In this document: one piece after another, positions 45,548-55,833 of the stretch
Layout of the letters: every line of letters begins with the position of its first letter
Numbering within the stretch: the stretch's first letter is position 1
Source: Sphingobacteriales bacterium 50-39
GTDB lineage: Bacteria; Bacteroidota; Bacteroidia; Chitinophagales; Chitinophagaceae
Direction: 5' to 3'
NCBI GenBank assembly: GCA_001898505.1
Contig: MKTZ01000011.1
Location: 477,285 to 541,284, forward strand
DNA: 64,000 nt
Program-made: the position numbers and the translations under genes
Notes under the pieces: model-generated
The model's input: only the letters and a program-made list of their open reading frames with translations
Databases searched by the model: none
Told to the model about the DNA's origin: nothing

Positions 45548-45642
45548 GCTGTAAAAATAATGGGTTTCCGGCTAACGCCGGGGAGGGCGCTCCTAATAAT
45601 ACCTTAAATCAGGCGCTGCCACTGCTGATGTGGCCCGGGCGG

Positions 45643-48600
45643 TTAGGTATCCTCGACTTCGTCTTCTACGGTGTGCAATGCGATGGCCAGGTTATTGGTC
45701 TTTACAAAATTGCACCAGTGACAATCGGACCGGCCGCAACCGGTGTAAAACTCCCTGTTCTGTATCTTCTTCCACGTGGATTCTATTTGCTGGATCACGG
45801 TAGTGATATCGGCAGGCGTAATAGTGATCTTTGCTTTCCGGTATTCCTTTTTCTTATCGGGCTCCACAAAGTCGAATTCGGTGCTGACGACCTTCCAGTC
45901 CTTTTGCTCGTAACTATCCACCAGTATCTTATAAAACACGGCTTGCCGCCAGTAGTCTCCTCCGTTAGGGTCCTTGTCGCTGGGCGGGGCCAGTTTGGCT
46001 TTGGCCTTGTCTACATCTCCCGTCTTATAGTCCACGACATTGACCTCTTTGCCCTGGAACTCCAGCTTATCCAGCTTGCCTTTGAGTGGGATACCCTTGA
46101 CCGTGACATTGCGGATGTTTCTTTCCACTGCCACGATCTTATTCCATTGGTAGATGTATTTGTCATAGTAATTACCCAATACTTCGATCCCATATTCCAT
46201 GCGGCGCGCAAAGGCCTCACGGGTGAAGATCTCGCGGTGGCGGTGCATATACCAGTTAAAATCCTGGAGCATCTCTGCCTTGTCGGGGAATTGTTCCTCC
46301 ACATGGGCCTTCATTTTTTCAAACAGCCGCTGGAGGGCAAAGTGTACGGCGCTGCCGAACTCGGTGGCCTCGTTCTTCGGGGACGGGATGCGGATAAGGG
46401 TCTTGTAATAAAACTCGAGGGGGCATTTCAGGTAGTTGTTGAGTGCGGTGACGTTCATGACGAACTTTTCCAGCATACGGGAGATAAAGGCCTCTTCCGC
46501 GGAGGCGATCTCGGGGGCGACGGTTTCCGTAAAGGTCAGTATTTCAAAGTCGGCCATGGTCTCATCGGGAACGGCGACCTTTTCGACATCCAATGTATGC
46601 TGATCCAGTATTTCCGCGATAAAGACGGAGGGCTCCAGTTCCTTGCCGTCTGTTTTATAACGGGCATAGGAGATGAATAGGTGCTGTTCCACACGGGTCA
46701 GGGCTACGTAGAATAGTCGCCGCAGCTCTTCTTCGTCGGAAGCTTTTGCCGGGGGGGCGGCCTGCCCGTTGCCGGATCCTGGCTGTCCATCGACTGGTCC
46801 ACGAGAGTCGAACAGGTTGTCGGGATATTTATAGCCTCCTCCGGGTTTACGTTTTTTCTCCCAGGTGGAGGCATTACAGCCGGCAAAGAAGACGTAGGCA
46901 AACTCGAGTCCTTTGGAGCCATGCGCTGTCAGCAGATTGACGGCCTTGTCGCTGCCCGCCACCTGAATGAGGGGGAGGGGGATGCCGTTGTCCTTCATCA
47001 GATCGATCATCTGGACGAGCCGGTCGAGGTTCAGTTCCGGATCGCGCCGGGATTCTTCTTTTATAAAGTCGAACAGGGCAGTCAGCACCTGCATCAGCCA
47101 GATCTTTTCTGGACTTTGGATAATATAGGCGAGGAGTCCGGTGTCTCGTATACAATTCTCGAACAAGGTCTGGAGTGTCACATTCGACACATCGCCAATG
47201 AGCTTTTCCAGGGCCTTGCTGGTCTTTTTCATGTTCTCGGGGACACCGCTGTCAAACAGGTCGCGGGCAGGGCGGGTGGCTTTTTCATGCAGGAGGCGAC
47301 GGATGGAGGTGCGATCATCGCTGAACTGTTTGTCCGCTACTTCTACCGAAAGTTTGGCGATCTCTATGGGGGCGATGGAGAAGAAGTCGAAATGGAGGAT
47401 CTCGAACAGCATCTCGTCACCTCCGTAAGGTGCGTCGTGCTCGGCCGCCAGATAGCGCAACAGCAGTATGATCTTTTGGGCAAATGGGACTTCGAAGAGG
47501 TTCAGGCTGCGCCGGCTGTAAACCGGTATCTTTTTTAATTGCAGGAATTTAGTCAGCTCCTCACCATATTTATTCTCTTTATAAATGACGGCGATCCTGC
47601 CGGGCGCTACGCCTTCTTCCTTTACCAGCCGCTCGATGTGGAGGGTAATGCCCGTCATCTCGTCCCGTGAGTCCTTATATTCCAGTATGCGGGGCGGGAA
47701 TTTCATTGTGCTGATCAAGGGATGGCTGGATACCAGCTGTTTTGACAGGTTAGGGAGCTGCCGTACCAGCCGTTCGGTATTCTTATCGATGAGGGTCCTG
47801 GAGATATCCAGTATGGGCTGGGTGCTCCTATAGTTATTGGTAAGCACTACGGTGAGCAGGTCCTTTTCATACTGGTGGGCAAAGTCCAGCATATTTTCCA
47901 GGTTGGCGCCCTGGAATCGATAGATGCTCTGGTCGTCGTCCCCTACTACAAATACATTGGGCTGTTCCCAAAATGTGATGAGCAGGCTTACCAGCTTGTT
48001 CTGGGTGCCGCTGGTGTCCTGGTATTCGTCCACGAGGATATACTGGTATTTCTCCTGGTAGCCGGAGAGCAGGTTTCGGTTCTCTTCAAAGGCCCTGATG
48101 ACCCAATTGATCATGTCGTCGAAATCATACCGATTGCGTCGCCGCATCAGTTCCTGGAATCGGTCGAACTCCTGGACGGCGGCCCTTAGCTTTTCCATTT
48201 TCTCTGTCTCTTCGGCGATCTTGTCCGTGCGGACATCTCCTTTTTTGAAGCTTCCAGTGGCCCTTTTAGCTATGTATTCGTCCCTGTTTGGGAGCTCGGC
48301 AAGGTACTGATCGATCTTTTTAGTGATCCATTCGGGTGTCCAGCCTTCCCGTTTCATGGTGCTAAAGAGGTTTTGCAGATTGTACATTTCAAAATATACA
48401 TCGCCTCTATAGCGCTTGAGGGGGTGGTTCTTGGGAAAGCTGTCGATGAGGGTCTTGAAGAGCTGGATCTTTTCCAGGTCGGAGATAGGGTCGAGGGATG
48501 TCTTTTCAAAAAGGGAGAGATTCTCCTGGATGATGTCGTTACAAAAGGAGTGAAAGGTGTGAATATTAACCTTGTATGCGTCCGGCCCGATGAACGAGAG

Positions 48601-48849
48601 TAAGCGCCGCCGCATGGCGATGGCCCCTGCATCCGTATAAGTCAGACATAGGATATTGTCGGGGGATACGTCCGTATCGAGGAGGATCTTCCCGATGCGG
48701 GCTGCCAGGATCTGGGTTTTTCCTGTTCCGGGGCCGGCAATGACCATGACGGGGCCTTCCGTCGTGTCGACGGCGAGGCGCTGCTGTTCGTTGAGCTTCC
48801 GGTATTCTTCCTGAAAATGTTGCTGGAGTTTTTCCCGCTGGATGGACAT
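45643..48849 (-). CDS. UvrD/Rep-type ATP-dependent helicase fused to a Fe-S PD-(D/E)XK nuclease
   Basis: This 1068-residue SF1A helicase has Walker A AGPGTGKTQILAARIG (residues ~35-50), motif II ILVDEYQDTSG, motif III GDDDQSIYRFQGAN and motif V LLTAHGSKGLEF. The C-terminal ~270 residues are a RecB/AddB-like nuclease with VDYKTGD. An apparent iron-sulfur staple is formed by Cys in LKCPLEFYYK plus C1038, C1043 and C1046 (CGRSDCHWC). No AddB-like partner is adjacent. It probably processes DNA ends or gaps in repair. Confidence 0.92.
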   Translation of the reverse strand: MSIQREKLQQHFQEEYRKLNEQQRLAVDTTEGPVMVIAGPGTGKTQILAARIGKILLDTDVSPDNILCLTYTDAGAIAMRRRLLSFIGPDAYKVNIHTFHSFCNDIIQENLSLFEKTSLDPISDLEKIQLFKTLIDSFPKNHPLKRYRGDVYFEMYNLQNLFSTMKREGWTPEWITKKIDQYLAELPNRDEYIAKRATGSFKKGDVRTDKIAEETEKMEKLRAAVQEFDRFQELMRRRNRYDFDDMINWVIRAFEENRNLLSGYQEKYQYILVDEYQDTSGTQNKLVSLLITFWEQPNVFVVGDDDQSIYRFQGANLENMLDFAHQYEKDLLTVVLTNNYRSTQPILDISRTLIDKNTERLVRQLPNLSKQLVSSHPLISTMKFPPRILEYKDSRDEMTGITLHIERLVKEEGVAPGRIAVIYKENKYGEELTKFLQLKKIPVYSRRSLNLFEVPFAQKIILLLRYLAAEHDAPYGGDEMLFEILHFDFFSIAPIEIAKLSVEVADKQFSDDRTSIRRLLHEKATRPARDLFDSGVPENMKKTSKALEKLIGDVSNVTLQTLFENCIRDTGLLAYIIQSPEKIWLMQVLTALFDFIKEESRRDPELNLDRLVQMIDLMKDNGIPLPLIQVAGSDKAVNLLTAHGSKGLEFAYVFFAGCNASTWEKKRKPGGGYKYPDNLFDSRGPVDGQPGSGNGQAAPPAKASDEEELRRLFYVALTRVEQHLFISYARYKTDGKELEPSVFIAEILDQHTLDVEKVAVPDETMADFEILTFTETVAPEIASAEEAFISRMLEKFVMNVTALNNYLKCPLEFYYKTLIRIPSPKNEATEFGSAVHFALQRLFEKMKAHVEEQFPDKAEMLQDFNWYMHRHREIFTREAFARRMEYGIEVLGNYYDKYIYQWNKIVAVERNIRNVTVKGIPLKGKLDKLEFQGKEVNVVDYKTGDVDKAKAKLAPPSDKDPNGGDYWRQAVFYKILVDSYEQKDWKVVSTEFDFVEPDKKKEYRKAKITITPADITTVIQQIESTWKKIQNREFYTGCGRSDCHWCNFVKTNNLAIALHTVEDEVEDT

Positions 48850-49113
48850 GAGGGTAAAGTTACGAGACTAGGGTGAATTCGATCGGGGTGAATTCGGGGT
48901 TCGGTGATCCCATCGTGGGACTGTGCTTTGATCGCTCCCGGCCGGCGGGGATGCCCTCAGAGGTGGAATTTAAACGGCCGCCCCAGTAAATCAATAGGTA
49001 AAAACACTTATGAGTATACCAGATAAATCTCTAATTTGGAAAAACTGGCCTAATAAATTGGAAAATGTCTTGTTCTGGGAATAAATTAGACAATTCAACG
49101 TTTTAGTCATATC

Positions 49114-49148
49114 CTATATAAACACAATATCCCTATATAAACGCAAAT
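49114..49148 (+). repeat. Tandem 19-bp repeat before the NtrC-type gene
   Basis: CTATATAAAC occurs at 49114 and again at 49133, within two 19-bp near-identical units (CTATATAAACRCAA core) ending at the start codon at 49149. It could be a regulator site or slippage tract. The remainder of 48850-49113 shows no gene. Confidence 0.45.
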
Positions 49149-50510
49149 ATGAAAAACCATCATTCTTTCAAAGTTTTCATCGTCGAAGATGATGTCTGGT
49201 ATGGCAGCATGCTACAGCATTATCTGTCCCTAAACCCTGAATACGAGGTCAAACGATTTGAATCTCCCAAAGACTTTTTTGCAGCGCTTCATGAGAACCC
49301 AGAGGTAGTAACCCTTGACTATTCCCTGCCGGATTGCGACGGTGCGGAGGTCCTCAAAAAGATCAAGGAGCATAATCCCGACATACGGGTCATTGTCATT
49401 TCGGGACAGGAGGACGTGGCCACGGCCATCAACCTGTTGAAGAATGGGGCATTCGACTATATCGTGAAGGATGATGACACAAAGGACAGGCTTTGGAACA
49501 GCATTTTGCATTTGCGTGAGATCAGCAACCTGAAGCAGGAGGTGGAGACGTTGAAGAGCCAGGTGGGCCGCAAGTACGATTTTTCTCAAATGATCCTGGG
49601 GAAGAGCGAGCAGATATTAAAGGTATTCTCCCTTATTGAAAAAGCAGCGAAGACCAATATCACTGTGTCTGTTACGGGTGAGACGGGTTCGGGTAAGGAA
49701 ATGATCGCAAAGGCGATCCACTATAACTCGGACAGGCACAAGCAGCCATTTGTAGCGGTGAACGTGGCTGCGATCCCGAAGGACCTTATCGAGAGCGAGC
49801 TTTTTGGTCATGAGAAGGGCGCTTTTACGGGTGCTGTGACCCGTCGGATAGGGAAATTCGAGGAGGCGGATAAAGGGACGTTGTTCCTGGATGAGATAGG
49901 AGAGCTCGATATCAATTTGCAGGCAAAGCTATTGCGTGTCCTGCAGGAGCGGGAGATCACACGCATCGGCAGCAATTCGGTGACGAAGATCGATGTTAGG
50001 ATCGTGGTTGCCACCCATAAGAATTTATTGGAGGAAGTAAAGAATAAAAATTTTCGTGAGGACCTTTATTACCGACTGATCGGGTTGCCTATTTATTTAC
50101 CGCCATTGCGGGAGAGGGGCAATGACATCCTGATCCTTTCCAAGCATTTTATCGATGGATTTTGCAAGGAAAATAAGCTGGAAAAAAAGACATTATCCCC
50201 GGAGGCTCAGCAGAAGCTGATGCAGTATCCATTTCCCGGCAACGTGCGTGAGCTCAAGTCGGTGGTGGAGCTGTCTGTCGTAATGGCGGATGAAGAACTG
50301 ATACAGCCGGAGCATATCACCCTGAACACATCTGCCAGCATTGCGGATCTGCTCAACAAAGAAATGACCCTTAAAGAATTCGAAATACAAATCCTGCAGC
50401 ATTATCTGGACAAATATGAAAAGGACGTTCTGCTCGTCGCCAAGAAGCTGGATGTTGGTAAATCTACGCTTTATCGCATGATACAGAACGGGGAACTGAA
50501 GATGAAGTAA
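49149..50510 (+). CDS. Sigma-54-dependent response regulator, NtrC family
   Basis: This 453-residue protein has a receiver domain (residues ~7-120) with acidic pocket VEDD and phosphoacceptor Asp near 57 in [11 protein letters not shown]. The AAA+ domain contains Walker A GETGSGKE, the sigma-54-contacting [13 protein letters not shown] and Walker [14 protein letters not shown]-terminal Fis-type HTH ([19 protein letters not shown]) completes it. It activates RpoN promoters after phosphorylation. The hybrid kinase 28 bp downstream is the likely partner. Confidence 0.95.
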   Translation: MKNHHSFKVFIVEDDVWYGSMLQHYLSLNPEYEVKRFESPKDFFAALHENPEVVTLDYSLPDCDGAEVLKKIKEHNPDIRVIVISGQEDVATAINLLKNGAFDYIVKDDDTKDRLWNSILHLREISNLKQEVETLKSQVGRKYDFSQMILGKSEQILKVFSLIEKAAKTNITVSVTGETGSGKEMIAKAIHYNSDRHKQPFVAVNVAAIPKDLIESELFGHEKGAFTGAVTRRIGKFEEADKGTLFLDEIGELDINLQAKLLRVLQEREITRIGSNSVTKIDVRIVVATHKNLLEEVKNKNFREDLYYRLIGLPIYLPPLRERGNDILILSKHFIDGFCKENKLEKKTLSPEAQQKLMQYPFPGNVRELKSVVELSVVMADEELIQPEHITLNTSASIADLLNKEMTLKEFEIQILQHYLDKYEKDVLLVAKKLDVGKSTLYRMIQNGELKMK

Positions 50511-50538
50511 ACCCTATTCGCATTGAAAATCTGTCTGC

Positions 50539-52920
50539 ATGAATTTACCACAAGAGTTGGTAGAGCATCGTAGTTTTTACGAAGAGATACTGAATATGAT
50601 ACCTGCGGAGATCATTGTAGCAGATACTCAGTACCGGTACCTTTTTGTGAATCCTACAGCTGTTCCCGATGCGCATCTGCGGGAGTGGATGATCGGCAAG
50701 ACCAATGAGGAATTCTGCAGGTATGCAGGCCGGCCGGATAGGACAGCCAGGGCGCGTCGGCAGGTGTTCGGGAAAGTTTTGCGTACAAAGGAGATGATAG
50801 AATGGGGGGAAGAGGGCCGTGATGAGAATGGGAATTTTCAGCATTATTTGCAGAAGGTCTATCCGGTGCTGAATGCTAATGGTGATGTGCAATGGGTGAT
50901 CATTTATGGTGTGACGATCACGGAGCGGAAGGAGTTTGAGGAGAAGCTGCGCCGTAGCGAGAAAAGATACAGAGATCTTTTTAATTATAGCCAGGCGTTG
51001 ATCTGCACGCATGATATGTCGGGTCGTCTGCTGGCCATCAACCCGGAGATCTGCCGGGTATTGGGATATGCGGAAGGGGAGCTGGTCAGCAAAAGGATAC
51101 AGGATTTTATCCCGGCGGAGCATCAGTCGAAGTTCAGAGAAGAATACCTGGATGCTATAAGGACAAGCAGTGTCGCGGTCAGCGGCGTATTTTGTGTATT
51201 GAACAAAAAGAACGAGCGGATATATCTCCTGTATAAGAATTACAGGGTGGAGGAGCCGGGCGGGGAGCCATATGTAATAGGCTTTTCGCAGGACATCACG
51301 GAGAGGATCTATATGGAGCAGGAGCTGCGTTACGCCAAAAAGGTTACTGACGAGGCAGCGCAGGCGAAAGAGTCTTTTTTGGCACATATGAGCCATGAGA
51401 TACGCACGCCTATGAATGGCATCATGGGGATGGCGAGTTTGATGGCAAAGACCAATTTGGACGATCAGCAACGGTATTATTTAAAGCTGATACAGGAGGC
51501 TGCTGGCAGTCTCCTGGTCATTGTCAATGATATCCTGGACCTGGAGAAGATCGTTGCGGGCAAGCTTCAGCTGGAGAAGATAGACTTTAAGCTCGTGGAA
51601 AAAATAACCACATCCATACAGTCTTTTATCCACAAGGCGGAGGAGAAGGACCTGGGGCTGATCTTTCAGAACGCGATACCGGCGACGATGGTGGTAAAGG
51701 GCGATCCGTACCGGCTGAGTCAGGTGCTAAGCAATCTGCTGAGCAATGCATTGAAGTTCACCAACAGGGGGAATGTCACCATATTGACGAGCATTATAGA
51801 GCAGAATGAGCAGTGGGCGGTTGTCGAGATCGTTATCCGTGATACGGGTATTGGTATCAGTGAGGACCGTATCCGCTCGATATTCGAGCCTTTTGTACAG
51901 GCGGACCCTACCATCTCCCGCAAATACGGGGGAACGGGGCTGGGGCTGACCATCTGTAAGAATATGATCGAAATGCAGAATGGTGAACTGCTGGTGAGGA
52001 GCGAAGAAGGAAAGGGCTCGGTCTTTACTATCCATATCCCTTATCAACTAAGTATGGAAGCTATGCAGGATAACGAAACAAATCAGGACATCGATTACAA
52101 GAGCCTGGGACATAAAAAGGTATTGGTCGCGGAAGATGTGGAGCTTAATCAGTACCTTGCCCGGCATATCCTCGAGTCCTGGGATTTCGAGGTGACTATT
52201 GTGAGCAACGGGAGGGAGGCGCTGGAACAGCTGCAGGCGGAGTCATTCGACTGTATCCTGATGGACGTGCAGATGCCCGAGATGGATGGGCTGGCGGCTA
52301 CTGCGCATATCCGGCAGTTGGCGGACCCTATAAAGGCACACATACCAATTATTGCGTTGACAGCCAATGCGTTGAAAGGCGACAGCGAACGATATCTGGC
52401 AGCTGGGATGAACGACTACCTCTCCAAGCCTTTTGACGAGCCCAGGCTGTTCAGAGTGATATCCAGAAACCTTACCGAACCTGCACCGACACCGGCGGCC
52501 TCATTGCATGAGACTGCATCTAAGACCTTGTCCGAAAAGAACATTCCCTTAAAAAACCATATTAGCATGTTACCCGTAAATAAGCTGTACGATCTCTCCA
52601 TGGTCCAATCCGTATCGGGAGGAGATGAGGGCTTTATCAAGAAAATGGTGGCTCTTTTTATCGAGACGGTACCTCAGAACCTGGACGAACTTGTCAAGGC
52701 AGTGCAAACGGAGAACTGGGACCAGGTAGGTAAAACGGCGCACAAGCTGAAATCTACTGTTGATTCGATGGGGATCAAGTCTATCCGTCAGGAGATACGT
52801 ACGGTGGAAGCCAATGCGAAGGCAAAGACGCAGGTAGAGGAGATCCCGGTCCTAGTGGACAAGATAGGGTCTGTCATACACGAATGTATTGGCCAGCTGC
52901 AGGCAGAGATCATGCAGTAA
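50539..52920 (+). CDS. Hybrid sensor histidine kinase: PAS-PAS-HisKA-HATPase-REC-HPt
   Basis: This 793-residue soluble kinase has PAS domains at ~10-135 and ~140-265. HisKA carries His ~285 in HMSHEIRTPMNG, and the HATPase has DTGIGISEDRI and GGTGLGL boxes. The receiver domain has Asp ~574 in ILMDVQMPEMDG, and a C-terminal HPt domain has His ~734 in GKTAHKLKSTVDSMG. No membrane segment is seen, so it senses a cytoplasmic signal. The HPt allows relay onward, probably to the NtrC-type regulator upstream or the lone receiver downstream. Confidence 0.95.
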   Translation: MNLPQELVEHRSFYEEILNMIPAEIIVADTQYRYLFVNPTAVPDAHLREWMIGKTNEEFCRYAGRPDRTARARRQVFGKVLRTKEMIEWGEEGRDENGNFQHYLQKVYPVLNANGDVQWVIIYGVTITERKEFEEKLRRSEKRYRDLFNYSQALICTHDMSGRLLAINPEICRVLGYAEGELVSKRIQDFIPAEHQSKFREEYLDAIRTSSVAVSGVFCVLNKKNERIYLLYKNYRVEEPGGEPYVIGFSQDITERIYMEQELRYAKKVTDEAAQAKESFLAHMSHEIRTPMNGIMGMASLMAKTNLDDQQRYYLKLIQEAAGSLLVIVNDILDLEKIVAGKLQLEKIDFKLVEKITTSIQSFIHKAEEKDLGLIFQNAIPATMVVKGDPYRLSQVLSNLLSNALKFTNRGNVTILTSIIEQNEQWAVVEIVIRDTGIGISEDRIRSIFEPFVQADPTISRKYGGTGLGLTICKNMIEMQNGELLVRSEEGKGSVFTIHIPYQLSMEAMQDNETNQDIDYKSLGHKKVLVAEDVELNQYLARHILESWDFEVTIVSNGREALEQLQAESFDCILMDVQMPEMDGLAATAHIRQLADPIKAHIPIIALTANALKGDSERYLAAGMNDYLSKPFDEPRLFRVISRNLTEPAPTPAASLHETASKTLSEKNIPLKNHISMLPVNKLYDLSMVQSVSGGDEGFIKKMVALFIETVPQNLDELVKAVQTENWDQVGKTAHKLKSTVDSMGIKSIRQEIRTVEANAKAKTQVEEIPVLVDKIGSVIHECIGQLQAEIMQ

Positions 52921-53061
52921 TCCGGCTTTCTCACCGGCCCAAACCCTTTGCAGGTGCGTATGAATACCCAAAACCACTAGGTACTTATACCTAAAAATTC
53001 CCCCAATCTAAGAAAAGCATTCCCAAACAGGGAAGTTTCTAACCGGCGGCGATCGTATTCG

Positions 53062-53098
53062 GCCCTTGATAGTCAAACTATTAGGGGCTTTCTTTTTC
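53062..53098 (+). terminator. Intrinsic terminator after the hybrid kinase gene
   Basis: GCCCTTGATAGT and ACTATTAGGGGC form a 12-pair stem (with two G-T pairs) around CAA, followed by TTTCTTTTT. It separates the kinase from the receiver gene at 53143, though read-through is possible. Confidence 0.7.
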
Positions 53099-53142
53099 TG
53101 GCACTATTTTCCGAGAATAAAGATGCACTACTTTATTAATAT

Positions 53143-53526
53143 ATGGAATTCAACCAAGAGCCTGTTATCTTCGTGGTTGAAGATAACTTGATGTATCAAA
53201 GCCTTATCGCTAAGGAACTCGAATCTGTCAGCCGGAACATCCATTTCTATACCAATGGGGAGGCTTGCCTGGACGAGCTGGACAAAGCGCCCTCTGTCAT
53301 TGTGATGGATTATAACCTGGATGGGAAGCTGAATGGACTCGACACCCTCCAACAGGTAAGGACTACCCACCCCGATGTATATGTGATCCTCTTTTCCAGC
53401 CAGAAGGGCTTGAATACAAAAGAGGTTTTTTTACGATATGGTTCCTTTGATTTTTTAGAGAAGAATAGTTTGTCTTTGCGCACCCTGCACCAGATGGTAG
53501 ATGGTGTTATCTCCGCCAGGTCTTAA
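53143..53526 (+). CDS. Single-domain response regulator
   Basis: A 127-residue receiver with acidic pocket VVEDN, phosphoacceptor Asp near residue 53 in VIVMDYNLDGKLNG, the conserved Ser in LFSSQKG and Lys in FDFLEKNS. No output domain. It may act as an intermediate or sink in a phosphorelay with the hybrid kinase encoded 220 bp upstream. Confidence 0.9.
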   Translation: MEFNQEPVIFVVEDNLMYQSLIAKELESVSRNIHFYTNGEACLDELDKAPSVIVMDYNLDGKLNGLDTLQQVRTTHPDVYVILFSSQKGLNTKEVFLRYGSFDFLEKNSLSLRTLHQMVDGVISARS

Positions 53527-53693
53527 TCATTGTCTTTCGGGCGCCCTTTACGGACATATTTGGCGCCTCTGTTGATTTACTAACCTGGCCCGGGACTTTC
53601 CTCAAGTCCTCTTCAGTCTGGCCAGGATCATCCCCGAAGAACTAAAGATTGTTGCTCAACCCTCCCGATCTGACCGGAGCGCCCTCCGAAGAA

Positions 53694-54329
53694 CTATTTG
53701 TTTCCTGCGGGATGGTTTTGTTGTGCTGTCCGGTAATAGATCATCATAGTGACGGCGGGTACTGCAATAGAGATAAGCCCAACGAACTTACTGATCACTG
53801 CCCCCATCAAACAGCCGAGCAGGAATCCGCCTATCAGATACAGCTGTTTTCTTAGATTTAACTTTTGCTCTGTACCGGCGCTCCTGCCGATGAGACTTCC
53901 CAGATCCAATGCAGCCTGGGTGACATTGCCTGTCATCATGGTAGTAGGGCCGTGTGTTTCTTTCGCATAGAGTTTTCCGAAGGCGTTTTGCAAACCCATA
54001 GCTGCTACAACGATCATAACCATGCAATAGACGGTTGGGCCGGCGTTGGGACGGGACAAGGTGGAATTCACCAGGGCTATGGCGCCGCAAAGTAGCAGCA
54101 GCATGCTTTCTATCAATAGAACCCGATATTTATTGCCCGATCTTTTAGCGATCCACCCGCCTGTCATCACGACGATGATAAATATGGGGAATGTCAGCAG
54201 CTTTATCCAGGCGTTCTCTTCCTTACCTACGATGAGCTGTGCAGCAAAGACGATGAAGTTACCTGTTACATGGGCTGAAAAAATAGAATCACCGGATACA
54301 AAAGTGGATGTATCGCAAAACCCCGCCAC
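53694..54329 (-). CDS. DUF1275 (YoaK) family membrane protein, start uncertain
   Basis: A 211-residue polytopic protein with the DUF1275 marks HVTGNFIVFAAQLI and GLQNAFGKLYAKETHGPTTM. The GTG at 54329 falls inside the first expected helix. The frame continues upstream (TLLLSAVAGFCDTSTF) to the TAA that ends the TPR gene at 54390, with no ATG, GTG or TTG in between. A CTG at 54380 would give a full-length protein. Either a non-standard start is used or the start codon was lost. Family function unknown, often called transporter-like. Confidence 0.7.
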   Translation of the reverse strand: MAGFCDTSTFVSGDSIFSAHVTGNFIVFAAQLIVGKEENAWIKLLTFPIFIIVVMTGGWIAKRSGNKYRVLLIESMLLLLCGAIALVNSTLSRPNAGPTVYCMVMIVVAAMGLQNAFGKLYAKETHGPTTMMTGNVTQAALDLGSLIGRSAGTEQKLNLRKQLYLIGGFLLGCLMGAVISKFVGLISIAVPAVTMMIYYRTAQQNHPAGNK

Positions 54330-54389
54330 TGCTGAGAGCAGCAGGGTGAAAGTGTTGATATGCTTATTTTCTTCTGTCAGACTGGTGGC

Positions 54390-55040
54390 TTATCCCGGGA
54401 TCCTCGAGATGTATTTTTCTATTTGTTTGATCTGGTCTACGATCTGCGGTGTGGTGGGTTTCAGCGCCTTGGCCTTGCGGAAGAAATCCTTGGCGGCGCG
54501 GAATTCCCGTTTGGTCATCATGATCGAGCACAACTGGAGGAAGGCGGCTGCCTGGTTTTCCTTGTCGGGGAGCCCTTTGCGGATGGCCTGGCGTACGTAG
54601 CTTTCGGCCTGGCGGATATCGTTCTTTTGCATGGCCAGCATTCCCATCTGCAGGAGGCTGGCGCCTTCCGCCTCTTTCATGGGCATACCGAGATCCAGGC
54701 CTTTTTTCATGTTGACTTCGGCGCCTGTGAAATCCTGTTTCATCATAGCGATGTTACCTTTCAGGGTATAGTATACGCTGCGGATGGGTTTGTACAGGAG
54801 GCCGGGGAATTTGATGGAACCAAGCACTTTTTCGGCAGCCTCGAGGTTGCCGCTCTCCATATGTTCCTGGATCAGCCGGAGGGGGCCAAAGAAGAAGTAG
54901 CCAAAGAGCAGGATGGCGGCGATGAGGTACAGGAGGAAGGAGGGCCAGAAGCCTGCATATAGATTGGTGACTATGGCCAGTATCAGTATGACGATGGCCA
55001 GAGGGAGACGGTATTTGATGACGACGTTATAGAATTTCAT
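54390..55040 (-). CDS. Membrane-anchored TPR-like protein
   Basis: This 216-residue protein starts MKFYNVVIKYRLPLAIVILI. Two N-terminal membrane segments are followed by TPR-like helical pairs (SGNLEAAEKVLGSIKFPGLL; KGLDLGMPMKEAEGASLLQM; REFRAAKDFFRKAKALKPTT). The 22 residues upstream in frame look non-coding, so I start at 55040. Probably a scaffold. The DUF1275 frame continues directly after its stop. Confidence 0.75.
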   Translation of the reverse strand: MKFYNVVIKYRLPLAIVILILAIVTNLYAGFWPSFLLYLIAAILLFGYFFFGPLRLIQEHMESGNLEAAEKVLGSIKFPGLLYKPIRSVYYTLKGNIAMMKQDFTGAEVNMKKGLDLGMPMKEAEGASLLQMGMLAMQKNDIRQAESYVRQAIRKGLPDKENQAAAFLQLCSIMMTKREFRAAKDFFRKAKALKPTTPQIVDQIKQIEKYISRIPG

Positions 55041-55293
55041 TGTTCTTGCTTTTATGGATGATCCCTCGTGCGGGCGGTGTGACCTTGGACCTTGCGGTCC
55101 GTTCACCAGGGTGATTCGACCTGATGCCTTGACGCTGATACCCGTGACCTGCCTCGCCGCCTTGCCGGGGGCTGCAAATATAGTGCTATACCATGAATTC
55201 TCCCCCGTGGGGTTGGGGTTCTTTGGCCTGTCTTTACCCGACTTTTGATAACTGCACCCGGTCCGGCCTTCGACAATTGCGTCCGGCCGAATC

Positions 55294-55734
55294 CTAGAAC
55301 GTATCGTCGTTGACCTCTATCCAGTATCCGTCGGGGTCCTGCAGGTAGATCTGTTTGACCTTGTCCGGCCTGACCTGGGGTGTTTTGGTGTTCTGGGCCC
55401 AGTTGCCGTATTTGACCTTGTACTCGTCCAGGTGCTTTGTGAAGGCGTCCATGGAGGGGACGCTAAAGGCGAGATGGATATTGATGTCGTGGGGGCCGTC
55501 TTCTTTGGCGCCGGAAACTACGTGGAGCTGTCCGTGTTCGGAGATCTGGAACCAGACGTGCCTGCCGTCGTGGAAGGGTTCGGATATCTTTTTGAGCTGC
55601 ATGACTTTTTCGTAGAAATCGGCGCTTCTGTTCAGGTCTGTTACAAAGATGGTCTGATGGCTGAAGCGCGGGCCCTGAGCATGGGTGGTGATGACCAGCA
55701 GGAGAACGGTGGTCATTGAGAACAATCGTCGCAT
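55294..55734 (-). CDS. Exported VOC/glyoxalase-fold protein
   Basis: This 146-residue protein has a signal peptide (MRRLFSMTTVLLLVITTHAQ) and one vicinal-oxygen-chelate domain: HQTIFVTDLNRSADFYEKVM at the start and QIYLQDPDGYWIEVNDDTF at the end, with potential metal ligands His, His and Glu. Export makes a cytoplasmic glyoxalase role unlikely. Substrate unknown. Confidence 0.82.
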   Translation of the reverse strand: MRRLFSMTTVLLLVITTHAQGPRFSHQTIFVTDLNRSADFYEKVMQLKKISEPFHDGRHVWFQISEHGQLHVVSGAKEDGPHDINIHLAFSVPSMDAFTKHLDEYKVKYGNWAQNTKTPQVRPDKVKQIYLQDPDGYWIEVNDDTF

Positions 55735-55833
55735 AATGAATGGTTTGAGGCGTACAATGTACGTAATTAGGGACAGCTAAAATGCAGGGGGTGGGTATAG
55801 CCCGGGGGAAACGGTACAAAATATTTAATTAGG

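Noticed and set aside
45628..46680. 350-codon open frame opposite the helicase-nuclease gene
   Set aside because: Shadow of the UvrD-type gene; low-complexity hydrophobic translation and no independent start signal.
49055..49075. Possible sigma-54 promoter (TGGC ... TTGG) before the NtrC-type gene
   Set aside because: The spacing between the GG and GC elements is off by one and the -12 GC is missing.
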